Source: Acidovorax temperans (GTDB lineage: Bacteria > Pseudomonadota > Gammaproteobacteria > Burkholderiales > Burkholderiaceae_C). Taken from it: a DNA stretch of 64,000 nt. Positions 1 through 10,034 of the stretch are shown here, piece by piece (position 1 is the stretch's first letter; every line of letters starts with the position of its first letter). The notes below the pieces were generated by a model. It did no database searches. It worked only from the letters and a program-made list of their open reading frames with translations, and had not been told where the DNA came from. The position numbers were made by a program, and so were the translations under genes. The DNA is taken from NCBI RefSeq assembly GCF_006716905.1, contig NZ_VFPV01000001.1, positions 1,614,001 through 1,678,000 on the forward strand. The letters are read 5' to 3'.

Positions 1-2637
1 GCATCCCCCAAACACGCCCACCCCAAGTACTGCTTCAAGATGGCCACGGGCACGGGCAAAACCTGGGTGATGCAAGCGCTGATGGTGTGGCAGTTGCTGA
101 ACAAGACGGCAGCGCTGGCCGAGGGTATCAACGATGCACGCTTTACCCGCCAGTTCATGGTGGTGGCGCCGGGGCTGATCGTGTACGAGCGGCTGCTGGA
201 TGCGTTTTGCGGCAAGCTCGTGGCGGGTGGTGTGGGTGGCTCAGGGCGCGATTTCAGCACCTCCGACATTTATAAGTTTGCTGACCTGTTTGTGCCTGAG
301 GCCTACCGCGATGCGGTGTTTGCCTTTGTGCGCGGCAATGTGTGCAGCAAGGCCGAGATTGGCTTGAAAGCCACCGGCAACGGCATGATTGCCATCACCA
401 ACTGGCATTTGCTGGCCGAGGGTGAGGTGTTGGATGACGAAGTGGAAGACGTGGAGGCCTTGGGCGCGCCGCTGGACCCGCACCTGGTGGTGGGTGCCGT
501 GCTGCCGCTGACGCCAGGCCGCGCCACAGGCAACAGCCTGGATGTGCTGGACCGCCGCTATGCGCGGGGCAATGTGCTGGAGTTTTTGGCGGGCTTGCCC
601 GAGCTGATGGTGTTCAACGACGAGGCGCACCACATCCACGAGTTCAAGCGCGAGGGTGAAACCACCGAGGTGGAGTGGCAAAAGAGCCTGAGCCGCATTG
701 CCGCCACCAAGGGGCGACGTTTTGTGCAGGTGGACTTTTCGGCCACGCCGTACAACGACGTGGGCAGCGGCAAGAACAAACGCAAGCTGTACTTCCCGCA
801 CATCGTGGTGGACTTTGACCTGAAGAGCGCCATGCGCGCCGGGCTGGTGAAGTCGCTGGTGCTGGATCGACGCAAGGAGATTGGTGCGCTGCCTTTGGAG
901 TTCAAAGCCGAGCGGGACGAATCGGGCAACCCCACGCTGAGCGAAGGCCAGCGTGTGATGCTGCGCGCAGGCTTGAAGAAGCTGCGCAAGCTGGAGGCGG
1001 ACTTTGCCAAGATCGACCAGAGTCGCCATCCCAAGATGCTGGTGGTGTGCGAGGACACCACCGTTTCGCCGCTGGTGGCAGCCTTTCTGCAAGATCAAGA
1101 AGGTCTGAACGAGGATGAGGTGATGACCATCGACTCGGGCAAGAAGGCCGAGCTGGGCGAGAAGGACTGGGCGCCTGTGCGCGAGCGCCTGTTCAGCGTA
1201 GACAGCCACGCCACGCCGCGTGTGATCGTGAGCGTGCTGATGCTGCGCGAGGGCTTTGACGTGAACAACATCTGCGTCATCGTGCCGCTGCGTTCCAGCC
1301 AGGCGCAAATTCTGTTGGAGCAAACCATTGGCCGGGGCCTGCGCCTGATGTGGCGGGACGATGAATACACCGACCTCAAACGCGAGAACCGAGAGCGCAT
1401 CAACGCTGGGCAAGAGCCAGGCAGTCTGATCGATGTGCTCTCCATCGTGGAGCACCCGGCGTTTCAGTCGTTTTACGACGAGCTGCTGAACGAAGGCTTG
1501 GCAGGTACCACGGGGGACGATACCGACGACACCTCCAGCACGGGTGATGTGCTGGCGGCGGAGCTGCGTGAGGGGTTTGAAGCGTTCGACTTTGGCATTC
1601 CCTTCATCTTGCAAGAGGCGGACGAACTCCACGCCCACGATGGATTGGAGATCTCCACCTTGCCCGCGTTCACCGCCATGAATGTGGAGCAGCTCACCGG
1701 CCTGCTGGGCAAGGGCGACACCTTCATTTCGCAAGACCTGCAAAGCGCCACGCTGTTTGGCGACTACCGCGTGGATGGCGCGGTGATGAACGTGGGTGGT
1801 TACAACGAATACCTGTCGCGCCTGACCCGGCGCATCAGCCAAGCGCTGAGTGAGCCCATGCCCAAGAGCAACAAGATCGCCACACACTTGGCCAAGCCGT
1901 ATTTGCAGGTCAATACGGCGGAGCTGACGGGTTGGCTGGACGACTACATCTGGACGGCATTGTTTGGCACCACCTTCAACCCGCTGGAGGGCGAAAACTG
2001 GCGCGTGTTGCTGCTGCAACCGGTGGTGGACCACATCACCAAGGTGTTTGCGGTGGCCCTGCTGGAATCCGAGCAAAAGCACACCACCGGCCAGACCGAA
2101 GTGCACCTGCGCATGCTGAGCGAGGTGCCCAAGCTGATGCTGCGCGAGAGCCATTCGGTAGAGGTGAGCAAGTGCATCTACACCCGGCTGGGCTGGCCAG
2201 CCCGCAACGGCGGGCTGGAGCGCGCCTTCATCCACTGGGCGCAGGCCGACACGCAGGTGCAGGCGTTTTGCAAGATCAGCGAAAACCGGCATACCTTTGC
2301 GCGGCTGCGGTATGTGAAGGAAGACGGCTTGCCCGCGTTCTACTCGCCCGACTTTTTGGTGCGCACGGCGGGTGCGGTGTACCTGGCGGAGACCAAGGCG
2401 CAGCAGCAAACCGCGCACCCCAACGTGCAGCGCAAGCGCAAGGCCGCGCTGGCGTGGTGTGAGCGCATCAACGCCCTCACGCCAGAGCAGCGCGGCGGCC
2501 CGCCATGGCACTACGTATTGCTGGCAGAAAACGTGGTTTATGAGTGGCAGGCCAAGGGTGCGCGGCTAGCCGAGTTGCTGGACTACGCGCGACTGCGGCC
2601 TCTGGCCAACGCATCGTTGCAAACCAGCTTGATTTGA
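1..2637 (+). CDS. DEAD/DEAH helicase-nuclease, type III restriction Res-like (5' partial)
   Basis: Superfamily 2 helicase of the type III restriction (Res) kind, cut by the left edge of the window. The frame is open from base 1, and the ATG at 40 lies inside the Walker A stretch MATGTGKT, so it is not the start. Motif II is DEAH (near 619-630), motif III FSATPY lies near 739, and motif VI EQTIGRGLRL near 1320. The C-terminus has a PD-(D/E)XK-type signature, YSPDFLV followed by AETKA (about 2341-2402), where Res subunits carry their endonuclease. ATP-driven translocation plus DNA cleavage is therefore inferred. The Mod methylase that would complete a type III system would lie outside the window; solitary helicase-nucleases of this family also exist, so membership of a full system is unproven. 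Confidence 0.85.
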   Translation, partial: ASPKHAHPKYCFKMATGTGKTWVMQALMVWQLLNKTAALAEGINDARFTRQFMVVAPGLIVYERLLDAFCGKLVAGGVGGSGRDFSTSDIYKFADLFVPEAYRDAVFAFVRGNVCSKAEIGLKATGNGMIAITNWHLLAEGEVLDDEVEDVEALGAPLDPHLVVGAVLPLTPGRATGNSLDVLDRRYARGNVLEFLAGLPELMVFNDEAHHIHEFKREGETTEVEWQKSLSRIAATKGRRFVQVDFSATPYNDVGSGKNKRKLYFPHIVVDFDLKSAMRAGLVKSLVLDRRKEIGALPLEFKAERDESGNPTLSEGQRVMLRAGLKKLRKLEADFAKIDQSRHPKMLVVCEDTTVSPLVAAFLQDQEGLNEDEVMTIDSGKKAELGEKDWAPVRERLFSVDSHATPRVIVSVLMLREGFDVNNICVIVPLRSSQAQILLEQTIGRGLRLMWRDDEYTDLKRENRERINAGQEPGSLIDVLSIVEHPAFQSFYDELLNEGLAGTTGDDTDDTSSTGDVLAAELREGFEAFDFGIPFILQEADELHAHDGLEISTLPAFTAMNVEQLTGLLGKGDTFISQDLQSATLFGDYRVDGAVMNVGGYNEYLSRLTRRISQALSEPMPKSNKIATHLAKPYLQVNTAELTGWLDDYIWTALFGTTFNPLEGENWRVLLLQPVVDHITKVFAVALLESEQKHTTGQTEVHLRMLSEVPKLMLRESHSVEVSKCIYTRLGWPARNGGLERAFIHWAQADTQVQAFCKISENRHTFARLRYVKEDGLPAFYSPDFLVRTAGAVYLAETKAQQQTAHPNVQRKRKAALAWCERINALTPEQRGGPPWHYVLLAENVVYEWQAKGARLAELLDYARLRPLANASLQTSLI

Positions 2638-2640
2638 GAA

Positions 2641-2690
2641 AAATCAGGCTCCAGCGCTTATCTGGCAAGCGCTGGCAGCTATCAATTTGA
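2641..2690. repeat. Palindromic repeat, family 1, copy 1
   Basis: Core AGCGCTT, then seven to eight bases, then AAGCGCTGGCAGCTAT. It fills the gap between the helicase-nuclease and the convergent dtd gene and could form a hairpin acting as a bidirectional terminator (inference). Confidence 0.8.
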
Positions 2691-2692
2691 TA

Positions 2693-3163
2693 CTAAACCG
2701 TGGCCGCTGGCGCGATCCGCATCGGAATGGTCACCGGCCCATCGTTGACCAGGTGCACCTGCATATCGGCCGCAAACTGGCCGGTGGCCACCTCGGGGTG
2801 CAGCTTGCGGGCCTGGGCCACGGCGTAGTCGTACAGCCTGCGGCCCTCGTCGGGCGCTGCGGCCTGGGTGAAGCTGGGGCGGTTGCCGCCGGTGGTATCT
2901 GCCGCGAGGGTGAACTGGCTTACCAGCAGCAGGCCACCGCAGGCGCCCTGCCCGTCCAGATCCTGCACGCTGCGGTTCATCTTGCCCGCGTCGTCGCTGA
3001 AGATGCGCAGCTTGAGAATTTTGGCCAGCAGCTTGTCGGCCTCGGCCTCAGTGTCACCCCGCTCGGCGCACACCAGCACCAGCAAACCTGGGCCAATGGC
3101 GCCCACCACGGCACCGTCCACTTCCACGCGGGCTTGCCGCACCCGTTGCAATACAGCGATCAA
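2693..3163 (-). CDS. dtd: D-aminoacyl-tRNA deacylase
   Basis: Hydrolyses D-amino acids wrongly attached to tRNA, in the cytoplasm. From the chosen start it has 156 residues, close to the family's usual 145-155. Both signature motifs are present: [17 protein letters not shown], containing the nucleophile region, and the C-terminal NDGPVT, which resembles the cross-subunit Gly-cisPro type motif region. The start is taken as the TTG at 3163, because the family normally begins M-I-A-x-L-Q-R-V and here the frame reads (L)IAVLQRV there; an AAGAGG ribosome-binding site lies 6-7 bases upstream. The frame is open for 39 more codons upstream, but that stretch does not look like the family. It lies 61 bases downstream of the MFS gene on the same strand. 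Confidence 0.93.
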   Translation of the reverse strand: MIAVLQRVRQARVEVDGAVVGAIGPGLLVLVCAERGDTEAEADKLLAKILKLRIFSDDAGKMNRSVQDLDGQGACGGLLLVSQFTLAADTTGGNRPSFTQAAAPDEGRRLYDYAVAQARKLHPEVATGQFAADMQVHLVNDGPVTIPMRIAPAATV

Positions 3164-3224
3164 GAAAAGCCTCTTTGTCCAACACAGTCCAGCGTGCGAT
3201 TGTGCCGCCAAGCAGCGCCGTGTT

Positions 3225-4445
3225 TCACCCCGCGCGGGCGCCTGCGGATTGCGACGACTGCGCTGCACGCTTTTCTTCATGGATCAGTGCCTGCAACGCC
3301 ACCACACCGCAGCCCAAGACCAGCGCCGTGACCACCAGAGCCCCGTGGTAACTGCCGCTGGTCGTGGCGATATAGCCCGCCATGGCGGGCGCAATGATCT
3401 GGGCCACGCCGTAGCTCAGAGTCATCCGCGCCATGGCCTTGGCCGGGTTGGCCGGAAAGCAGCGTCCGATCAGGGTGAGCGTGAGGCTGACGATGCCCAC
3501 AAAGGTGGCCCCAAACAGCATGGCGCCGCCCACGTTGAGCAAAGCGTGGTCGGTGGCGATGGGCATGAGGACGGAAACCATCTGCAAGCCAAAAGCCATC
3601 ATCAGCGCGCGGACCTGCCCCACTGCATCCGCCACGCGGTCCCACAGGAAGCACGACGGCGCTGCCGCCAGCCCCACAATCACCCACACCCACCCGCCCT
3701 TGTCGGCCAGCAAAGGCAGCTTGACCAGGATGGCCACCGTGTACGTGGCGCCCATGGCAAAGCCAAAGCCTGCGCAAAAGTAGGCGGCGATGAGCAGCCA
3801 CATCCAGCGCCGGGGCGGTGTGGTGGATGTGGATGCAGCCTGAGCGGCTGCAGGCTGCACGGGCACTGGCGGCGGCATCCAAAGCCATGCGGGCCCAAAA
3901 AAGGCGATGCCGAGCAACCCGAGGCCCAGCCACTGGCGGTCCCACGGCAAGCCTTGCACCAGGGCCGTCACCGCCACGCCAGAGACGGCGATGCCCAAGC
4001 CGAGCCCCACAAAGTGCAGCCCCAGCTGCGGCCGGTGCCCCTGCCGAATCAGCCAGTTGAGTACCAGGCCCGACGCCAGCAGCAGCCCCGCCGTGCTGGA
4101 AAACCCCGCCACAAACCGCAGCACGGACCAGACGGGCACGCTGTCTGTCCAGCCCATCGCCGCCGTGCTGACCACAGCAATCACCAGGCCGCATCGGTAG
4201 ATCAGGTACTTGCGCCCCAGGTCGTTGATAGAGGCTGCGAGCAAGGTGCCCGCCATGTAGCCGGCATAGTTGACGGTGGCCAGCCACCCCGCCGCCCAGT
4301 GCGTGAGGCCCGCCTGCTCGCGCATGATGGGCAGCATGGGCGTGTAGGCAAAGCGCGCCAGCCCCACCGTGAGGATGAGCGCACAAATGCCCGCCACGAT
4401 GACACGCCAGCGTGCGGGTTGCTTGATCGCAAGAGGGGCGTGCAT
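3225..4445 (-). CDS. MFS transporter, YbfB/YjiJ type
   Basis: Inner-membrane permease of 406 residues with about 12 hydrophobic segments. The N-terminal segment reads [20 protein letters not shown], typical of the YbfB/YjiJ branch of the major facilitator superfamily, whose substrates are mostly unknown. A short cytoplasmic loop in the middle is rich in Pro, Ala and Thr ([15 protein letters not shown]). The ATG at 4445 is preferred over the TTG-type start at 4469, since the extra residues MLLNRGAR add nothing recognisable. The C-terminal tail is short and basic or polar. It is followed by dtd on the same strand with no obvious functional link. The substrate cannot be inferred from the sequence. 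Confidence 0.88.
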   Translation of the reverse strand: MHAPLAIKQPARWRVIVAGICALILTVGLARFAYTPMLPIMREQAGLTHWAAGWLATVNYAGYMAGTLLAASINDLGRKYLIYRCGLVIAVVSTAAMGWTDSVPVWSVLRFVAGFSSTAGLLLASGLVLNWLIRQGHRPQLGLHFVGLGLGIAVSGVAVTALVQGLPWDRQWLGLGLLGIAFFGPAWLWMPPPVPVQPAAAQAASTSTTPPRRWMWLLIAAYFCAGFGFAMGATYTVAILVKLPLLADKGGWVWVIVGLAAAPSCFLWDRVADAVGQVRALMMAFGLQMVSVLMPIATDHALLNVGGAMLFGATFVGIVSLTLTLIGRCFPANPAKAMARMTLSYGVAQIIAPAMAGYIATTSGSYHGALVVTALVLGCGVVALQALIHEEKRAAQSSQSAGARAG

Positions 4446-4533
4446 GCGGGCTCCACGGTTCAGGAGCAACGATGGTAGCGACCACCGGGCAGGGCAGCTG
4501 TCAACGCCACGACTGCGCGGTTCGCCAGAGATG

Positions 4534-5946
4534 TCAGCCGCGCTCGTCCTCGATCAGGCGCGCCTTCACGCTCTTGCCCTTGACGCGGCCACTGTTCAGG
4601 CGCGCCGCGGCCTGCGCGGCAATGGCCCGGTCCACCGCCACGTAGGTGGAGAAGTCGTTCACGTTGATCTTGCCCACCTGCTCGCGGGTGTAGCCCATGT
4701 CGCCCGTCAGCGCGCCCAGCACGTCGCCGGCGCGGATTTTTTCCTTGCGCCCACCCACGATCTGAATCGTGGCCATGGGCGGCACCAGCGGGCCGTTGCC
4801 CGTAGGCTTCAGGTCGGCCAGTGCAAACCAGGTGGATTCGCGGCCTTGCAGCACCTCGATCTTGCCCACGTAGCCCATCTCGTCCATGCTGGCCAGGTTC
4901 AGCGCCAGGCCTTGCGCATCGCCCCGGCCGGTGCGGCCAATGCGGTGGATGTGAACTTCGGGGTCGGGCGTCACGTCCACGTTGATGACGGCGGCCAGGT
5001 TGGCAATGTCCAGGCCCCGTGCGGCCACATCCGTGGCCACCAGCACCGAGCAACTGCGGTTGGCAAACTGCACCAGCACCTGGTCGCGCTCGCGCTGCTC
5101 CAGCTCGCCGTACAACGCCAGCGCGCTGAAGCCCTGGGCCTGCAGCACGCCCACCAGGTCGCGGCACTGCTGCTTGGTGTTGCAAAAGGCAATTGACGAT
5201 TCAGGCCGGAAGTGGTTGAGCAGTTGCGACACCACATGCAGGCGCTCGCTGTTCTTCACTTCGTACCAGCGCTGCTCGATCTTGCCTTCGGCATGCTGGG
5301 CCTGCACCGTGATCTGCACGGGCTGCTTCATGAACTGGGCGCTGAGCTTGGCGATGCCTTCGGGGTAGGTGGCCGAGAACAGCAGGGTTTGCCGCTCTTT
5401 GGGGCACTGGCGCGCCACGGTCACGATGTCGTCGAAGAAGCCCATGTCCAGCATGCGGTCGGCTTCATCCAGCACCAGGGTGTTGAGCGCTTCGAGCGTG
5501 AGATGCTGGCGCTCCAGGTGGTCCATCACGCGGCCGGGCGTGCCCACCACGATGTGCGCGCCGTGCTCCAGGCTCAGCATCTGCCCGCGCAGCGGCACGC
5601 CACCGCACAGGGTCACGACCTTGATGTTTTCTTCGGCCCGCGCCAGGCGGCGGATCTCGGCAGTCACCTGGTCGGCCAGTTCGCGCGTGGGGCACAGCAC
5701 CAGGGCCTGCACCGCAAAGCGACGGGGATTGAGGTTGGCCAGCAGGGCCAGGGCAAACGCGGCGGTCTTGCCACTGCCGGTGCTGGCCTGGGCGATGAGG
5801 TCTTTGCCCAGCAGCGCAGGCGGCAGGCTGGCCGCCTGGATGGGGGTCATCGTGGTGTAGCCCAGCTGCTGCAGGTTCGCCAACGTGGCGGGGCTCAGCG
5901 CCAGCGTGCTGAAGTCCGTGCTGGCTTGGTTTTCTTTGGAGGTCAT
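4534..5946 (-). CDS. dbpA: ATP-dependent RNA helicase DbpA
   Basis: DEAD-box helicase that remodels 23S rRNA during 50S subunit assembly. The 470-residue protein shows the Q-motif region (TTMTPIQAASLP), Walker A ASTGSGKT, DEAD in VLDEADRML, the SAT motif in LLFSATYP, and motif VI HRIGRTGRG. After about residue 395 it carries the DbpA-specific RNA-binding domain, including KIRAGDVLGALTGDMGY and KINVNDFSTYVAV, which binds 23S hairpin 92 in the characterised family members. Length is typical (E. coli DbpA has 457 residues). It starts at an ATG at 5946, 27 bases from the end of the next minus-strand gene upstream (5974), so the two may be cotranscribed. Confidence 0.96.
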   Translation of the reverse strand: MTSKENQASTDFSTLALSPATLANLQQLGYTTMTPIQAASLPPALLGKDLIAQASTGSGKTAAFALALLANLNPRRFAVQALVLCPTRELADQVTAEIRRLARAEENIKVVTLCGGVPLRGQMLSLEHGAHIVVGTPGRVMDHLERQHLTLEALNTLVLDEADRMLDMGFFDDIVTVARQCPKERQTLLFSATYPEGIAKLSAQFMKQPVQITVQAQHAEGKIEQRWYEVKNSERLHVVSQLLNHFRPESSIAFCNTKQQCRDLVGVLQAQGFSALALYGELEQRERDQVLVQFANRSCSVLVATDVAARGLDIANLAAVINVDVTPDPEVHIHRIGRTGRGDAQGLALNLASMDEMGYVGKIEVLQGRESTWFALADLKPTGNGPLVPPMATIQIVGGRKEKIRAGDVLGALTGDMGYTREQVGKINVNDFSTYVAVDRAIAAQAAARLNSGRVKGKSVKARLIEDERG

Positions 5947-5973
5947 GGGGCCGATTATCCGGCCCCACGCTTT

Positions 5974-7236
5974 TCAGACCAGTACCAGCACCCCCACGAA
6001 CGCCAGTGTGTGCGCCAGCACCCCCGGCGCCACCGCCAGCGCGTAAGCGCCGCCGCCGCTCACCCAGGCCACCACGCTTTTGCTCACTGCGTGCACCAGC
6101 AGCGCCGCCATCAGGGCGCGTTCCACGCCCACGGCCTCGGGCTCGGTGGGCAGGGCGTGCATCAGCACCGCCGCAGCGGCAGCGTGCACATCGGCCAGCG
6201 CGGCCAAAAGAGCGCCTGCCATCATCCCGGCGTTGCCCTGGGTGCGCTCCAGCCATGCCACGCCCACCTGGATGCCTGTGAGCAGCAGGGTGATCAACAC
6301 CACGTCGCGCAGTTTGAACATGGGTGCATCGGCCTGCAGCGGCGCTTTGGCGGTGGACTGGTCGGCCGCACCCCACAGCAGCCACAAGCCCCAAATGGCG
6401 GCCACCCCGGCCCCAGCCAGCGCAGGCAGCGCCAGGTACGGCAGCCAATGCGGCTGAACCGTGGCCGCCACCACCAGCACATGCAGGGCCGTGGCCACAC
6501 ACGACAACACAGCCCCTGCGGCCTGCGTACGGGCGGGCGCCTTGCCGGCGCGCACATCCATGCCCAGGCTGGCAATCGTGGCCGTGCTGGAAACGAAGCC
6601 CGAAGCCAGGGCCGACAGCACGACGGCCTGGCGCGCCTGCATCAGCCGCCGCGCCACATGCGCCAGCGACTGGATCACCAGCAGCACGATCACCAGGCGG
6701 AACACCACCTGCGGGTTCAGCAAACCCTGCACCATGGGCTGGTTGGGCACCAGCGGGAACACCAGCAGCACCAGTGCCGCCAGCACCAGGCCGCTGCGCA
6801 CCTCGCCTGGCTGCAGCCAGTGGTTTGAAAATTCGTGCAGCGGCGCCCGCAGCGCCAGCAGGCCCGTCACCATCACGGCCAGGGCGGCGGCCAGCAGGCG
6901 GTCACTGGCGCACAGCACGCCAATCAGGTAGGCCAGCAGCAGGGCGATTTCAGTGGCAACGCCGGGGTTTTCCGAACGGTCGCGGGCATAGGCCACTACG
7001 CCCAGCGCGGCCACAAACGCGGCACCGGCCCCCAGCAGGGCCACCGAGCCCGACAGCGCCGCTGCCGCCCCCGACAGGCTGGCCAGCGCGAACGAGCGCA
7101 CCCCTGCCAAGGCACGGTGCGGCCCGCTGCCTTTGCGGCGTTCGCGCTCAATGCCCATCAGCAACCCACAGCCCAAAGCACTGGCCAGCACGGCCAGCGC
7201 GGCATAAAAACCCTGCAAACCCTGCAAATCCTGCAT
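5974..7236 (-). CDS. MgtC/SapB family membrane protein with DUF4010
   Basis: Integral inner-membrane protein of 420 residues with about a dozen hydrophobic segments. The N-terminal part carries the MgtC-like signature GCGLLMGIERERRKG, and the C-terminal half has the extended DUF4010 arrangement with long Ala/Leu/Val helices. MgtC proteins affect Mg2+ homeostasis and acid growth in pathogens, but the function of long MgtC-DUF4010 proteins is not established. The gene runs away from amn, leaving an 83-base divergent region. Codon use is similar to its neighbours. Confidence 0.85.
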   Translation of the reverse strand: MQDLQGLQGFYAALAVLASALGCGLLMGIERERRKGSGPHRALAGVRSFALASLSGAAAALSGSVALLGAGAAFVAALGVVAYARDRSENPGVATEIALLLAYLIGVLCASDRLLAAALAVMVTGLLALRAPLHEFSNHWLQPGEVRSGLVLAALVLLVFPLVPNQPMVQGLLNPQVVFRLVIVLLVIQSLAHVARRLMQARQAVVLSALASGFVSSTATIASLGMDVRAGKAPARTQAAGAVLSCVATALHVLVVAATVQPHWLPYLALPALAGAGVAAIWGLWLLWGAADQSTAKAPLQADAPMFKLRDVVLITLLLTGIQVGVAWLERTQGNAGMMAGALLAALADVHAAAAAVLMHALPTEPEAVGVERALMAALLVHAVSKSVVAWVSGGGAYALAVAPGVLAHTLAFVGVLVLV

Positions 7237-7319
7237 GCCCGCTCCTGCACCCTGCGGGTGCCTTCCGCCATTCTGGCAGCTTGTTACGGCCTGTCAGAAA
7301 GCTTGTGGACAATAGCGCC

Positions 7320-8819
7320 ATGGCCCCCACATCCTCTGCTTTCATCGCCCCCACCCGCCACACCACGGCCGAATCGGCCCTGGCCCAGGTGCACCACATC
7401 TACAACCACCAGATCGGGCTGCTGCGCGACCACATGCAGCGCTTTGTGGCGGGCGAAACCCTGCCCAGCCGCGTGCGCGCGTGCTACCCCTATGTGCGCA
7501 TCCAGACGGACACCGTGGCCCGCGCCAAGCCCCACCCCGACGTAGCCCTGCTGGCTTATGGCTTTGTGGCCGGGCCCGGCCGGTTCGAGACCACGCTGAC
7601 GCGCCCCGACCTGTACCACGCGTACTACCTGGAGCAATTCCAGCTGCTGCTGCACAACCATGGCGTGGAGCTGGAAGTGGGCACCAGCCACCAGCCCATC
7701 CCGGTGCACTTCTCGTTCAGCGAAAACGACCATGTGGAAGGCCAGATGAGCCAAGAGCGCCGCACGCTGATGCGCGACGTGTTCGACCTGCCCGACCTGG
7801 CCGCCATGGACGACGGCATTGCCAACGGCACCTGGGAGCCCAAGCCCGGCGAAGCGCAGCCCCTGTCGCTGTTCACCGCGCCCCGCGTGGACTATTCGCT
7901 GCACCGCCTGCGCCACTACACCGGCACCTCGCCACGCGCGTTCCAGAACTTTGTGCTGTTCACCAACTACCAGTTCTACATCGACGAATTCGTGCGCCTG
8001 GGCCATGAAGAGATGGCCAAGCCTGACAGCGAATACATCGCCTTCATCGAACCCGGCAACGTGGTCACCCGCCGCGTGGGCCTAGCCGCCGAGCCCGGCG
8101 ACGAGCTGGGAGCCCCGCCCCCGCGCCTGCCGCAAATGCCCGCCTACCACCTGGTGCGCGCCGACCACAGCGGCATCACCATGGTCAACATCGGCGTGGG
8201 CCCGGCCAACGCCAAGAACATCACCGACCACATCGCCGTGCTGCGCCCGCACGCCTGGATCATGCTGGGCCACTGCGCGGGCCTGCGCAACAGCCAGCAG
8301 CTGGGCGACTACGTTCTGGCCCACGGCTATGTGCGCGAAGACCATGTGCTGGACGAAGAACTGCCCCTGTGGGTGCCCATCCCCGCGCTGGCCGAGATTC
8401 AGCTCGCCCTCGAATCCGCCGTGGCAGGCGTGACTGGCGTGAGCGGTGCCGACCTCAAGCGCATCATGCGCACCGGCACCGTGGCCAGCACCGACAACCG
8501 CAACTGGGAATTGCTGCCCGACAACCAGCCCCAGCGCCGCTTCAGCCAAAGCCGCGCCGTGGCGCTGGACATGGAAAGCGCCACCATCGCCGCCAACGGT
8601 TTCCGCTTCCGGGTGCCCTACGGCACGCTGCTGTGCGTGAGCGACAAGCCGCTGCACGGCGAGATCAAGCTGCCCGGCATGGCCAACCACTTCTACCGCG
8701 AGCGCGTGGACCAGCATCTGCGCATCGGCATGCGCGCCATCGAGATCCTGCGCAGCGGCGGCGTGCAGCGCCTGCACAGCCGCAAACTGCGCAGCTTTGC
8801 CGAGGTGGCTTTCCAATAA
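7320..8819 (+). CDS. amn: AMP nucleosidase
   Basis: Cleaves AMP to adenine and ribose 5-phosphate, helping to control adenylate pools. The 499-residue protein (E. coli Amn has 484) shows the N-terminal Amn domain, with PYVRIQTD and FSENDHVEGQMS, and the C-terminal nucleoside-phosphorylase fold with NIGVGPANAKNITDHIAVL and the active-site region VALDMESATIAANGFR. ATG 7320 is the start, since the open frame upstream (from 6324) is out-of-frame reading of the opposite-strand MgtC gene. The diguanylate cyclase gene begins 9 bases after the stop codon, so the two are probably cotranscribed. Confidence 0.96.
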   Translation: MAPTSSAFIAPTRHTTAESALAQVHHIYNHQIGLLRDHMQRFVAGETLPSRVRACYPYVRIQTDTVARAKPHPDVALLAYGFVAGPGRFETTLTRPDLYHAYYLEQFQLLLHNHGVELEVGTSHQPIPVHFSFSENDHVEGQMSQERRTLMRDVFDLPDLAAMDDGIANGTWEPKPGEAQPLSLFTAPRVDYSLHRLRHYTGTSPRAFQNFVLFTNYQFYIDEFVRLGHEEMAKPDSEYIAFIEPGNVVTRRVGLAAEPGDELGAPPPRLPQMPAYHLVRADHSGITMVNIGVGPANAKNITDHIAVLRPHAWIMLGHCAGLRNSQQLGDYVLAHGYVREDHVLDEELPLWVPIPALAEIQLALESAVAGVTGVSGADLKRIMRTGTVASTDNRNWELLPDNQPQRRFSQSRAVALDMESATIAANGFRFRVPYGTLLCVSDKPLHGEIKLPGMANHFYRERVDQHLRIGMRAIEILRSGGVQRLHSRKLRSFAEVAFQ

Positions 8820-8828
8820 TCCAGAGCC

Positions 8829-9991
8829 ATGCAGCTGGATTTTCTGACCCTGCTGGCCACCACGGCCATCAGCCTGTTCATGATCTCGGCATCGCTGCCG
8901 CTCATCATGGGTCGGAACATCAGCGCATCCGCCCGCTACGTGCAGGCCAGCCTGCTGTTGCAGGCCCTGGCCTGGGCGGCCATCATCGCATCCACCTACG
9001 TTCCTGCCACACTGGCCGACCGCATCCTGTCCACGGTCTCCATCGGCTGCGGGTCGGCGGCGCAGTGGATGAACTACCGTGCGCTCGCCGGATGGCTGGG
9101 CCCCCGGCCCTGGCCGCGCCTGCTGCTGGTGCTCGTGGTGGCCACGCCGCTGGGCTATTTTTTGAGCTTCGGCAGCTATGCCATCCGCGTGGGCTGGGCC
9201 AACACCCTGCTGGCTGCGGTCACGCTATTGGTGGCACGCGCCACGCTGCAACCCCAGCGGCCCGCAGAGACGGGCTGGCGCAGATTGATTTTCGTCAGCA
9301 TGCTGACCATGGCGGGCCTGACTCTGGCACGTGGCATCGTGGGTGCCTTCACCGACCAGTACCCCAGCTTTCGCACACCCCATCCGGTCAACCTGGCCTT
9401 TGCATTGGGCGCCTGCGTGACGGTGGTGCTCAACACCATCGCCATGCTGGTGGCCTGGCGCGACGAAGCCGAGATCAAGCTGCGCGAACTCGCCGTGACC
9501 GACGCACTGACCAGCCTGCCCAACCGGCGTGGCTTCGAGAAGCGCGCCCAGGCCATGCTGGCGCACGCCCGGCGCCATGACCTGCCGCTCACCGCCCTCA
9601 TGCTCGATCTGGACCATTTCAAGCAGGTGAACGACACCCATGGCCACATGAGGTGGGCGACCGCGCTCTGCAACTGTTCAGCCGCCTGCTCAAGGAAACG
9701 CGCCGCGACGGCGACCTGGCCGCGCGCCTGGGCGGCGAGGAGTTCTGCCTACTGCTGCACAGCGACGCATCGGCCGGCGCGCCGCTCGACCAGCGGCTGC
9801 GCCAGCGCCTGCGGCAGGCGGCCCCTGCCGAACTGGGCCTGGAGATCGATTTCAGCGCTGGCTTGGCCGTGCTGCGGCCTGATGACACCAGCATTCAGCC
9901 ACTGCTGGCACGGGCCGACAGGGCACTCTACGAGGCCAAGACCGACGGGCGCGGCCGCCTGCACAGTGCGACCCAAGATGCTATGAATTAA
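8829..9991 (+). pseudogene. Membrane diguanylate cyclase, GGDEF domain split by frameshift
   Basis: The N-terminal part (from ATG 8829) has about six membrane helices, a MASE-like anchor, then a GGDEF domain that starts normally (VTDALTSLPNRRGFEKR, DLDHFKQVNDTHGH). The frame shifts at 9648-9652: after GGCCAC the bases ATGAG precede GTGGGCGAC, whereas GGDEF domains have GHxxGD. Two bases too many are present; deleting AT would restore GHEVGD. The rest of the domain continues in the other frame from 9653, with an RDGD inhibitory site and the active-site LGGEEF, ending at 9991. Without a frameshift, translation ends at 9986 in unrelated sequence. The intact enzyme would make cyclic di-GMP. A sequencing error is an alternative to a real mutation. 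Confidence 0.85.
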
Positions 9992-10034
9992 ATAGCTATC
10001 AGCGCTTGACCAGCAATCGACATAGCCACTTTTA
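9978..10034. repeat. Palindromic repeat, family 1, copy 2
   Basis: A degenerate copy, AATAGCTATCAGCGCTTGACCAG and its flanks, which overlaps the 3' end of the diguanylate cyclase pseudogene and lies between it and the convergent ackA stop codon at 10032. Confidence 0.65.

Noticed and set aside
241..2511. A 756-codon open frame on the minus strand opposite the helicase-nuclease
   Set aside because: Typical GC-rich shadow of the plus-strand gene: it is His/Gln/Leu-rich without motifs, while the plus frame has all helicase motifs.
2677..2694. FNR-like site in ATCAATTTGATAC
   Set aside because: The half-sites face the wrong way with the wrong spacing and lie within a repeat copy between convergent genes.
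3225..4485. A second minus-strand frame of 402 codons over the MFS gene
   Set aside because: Out-of-phase reading; only the other frame has membrane helices and MFS motifs.
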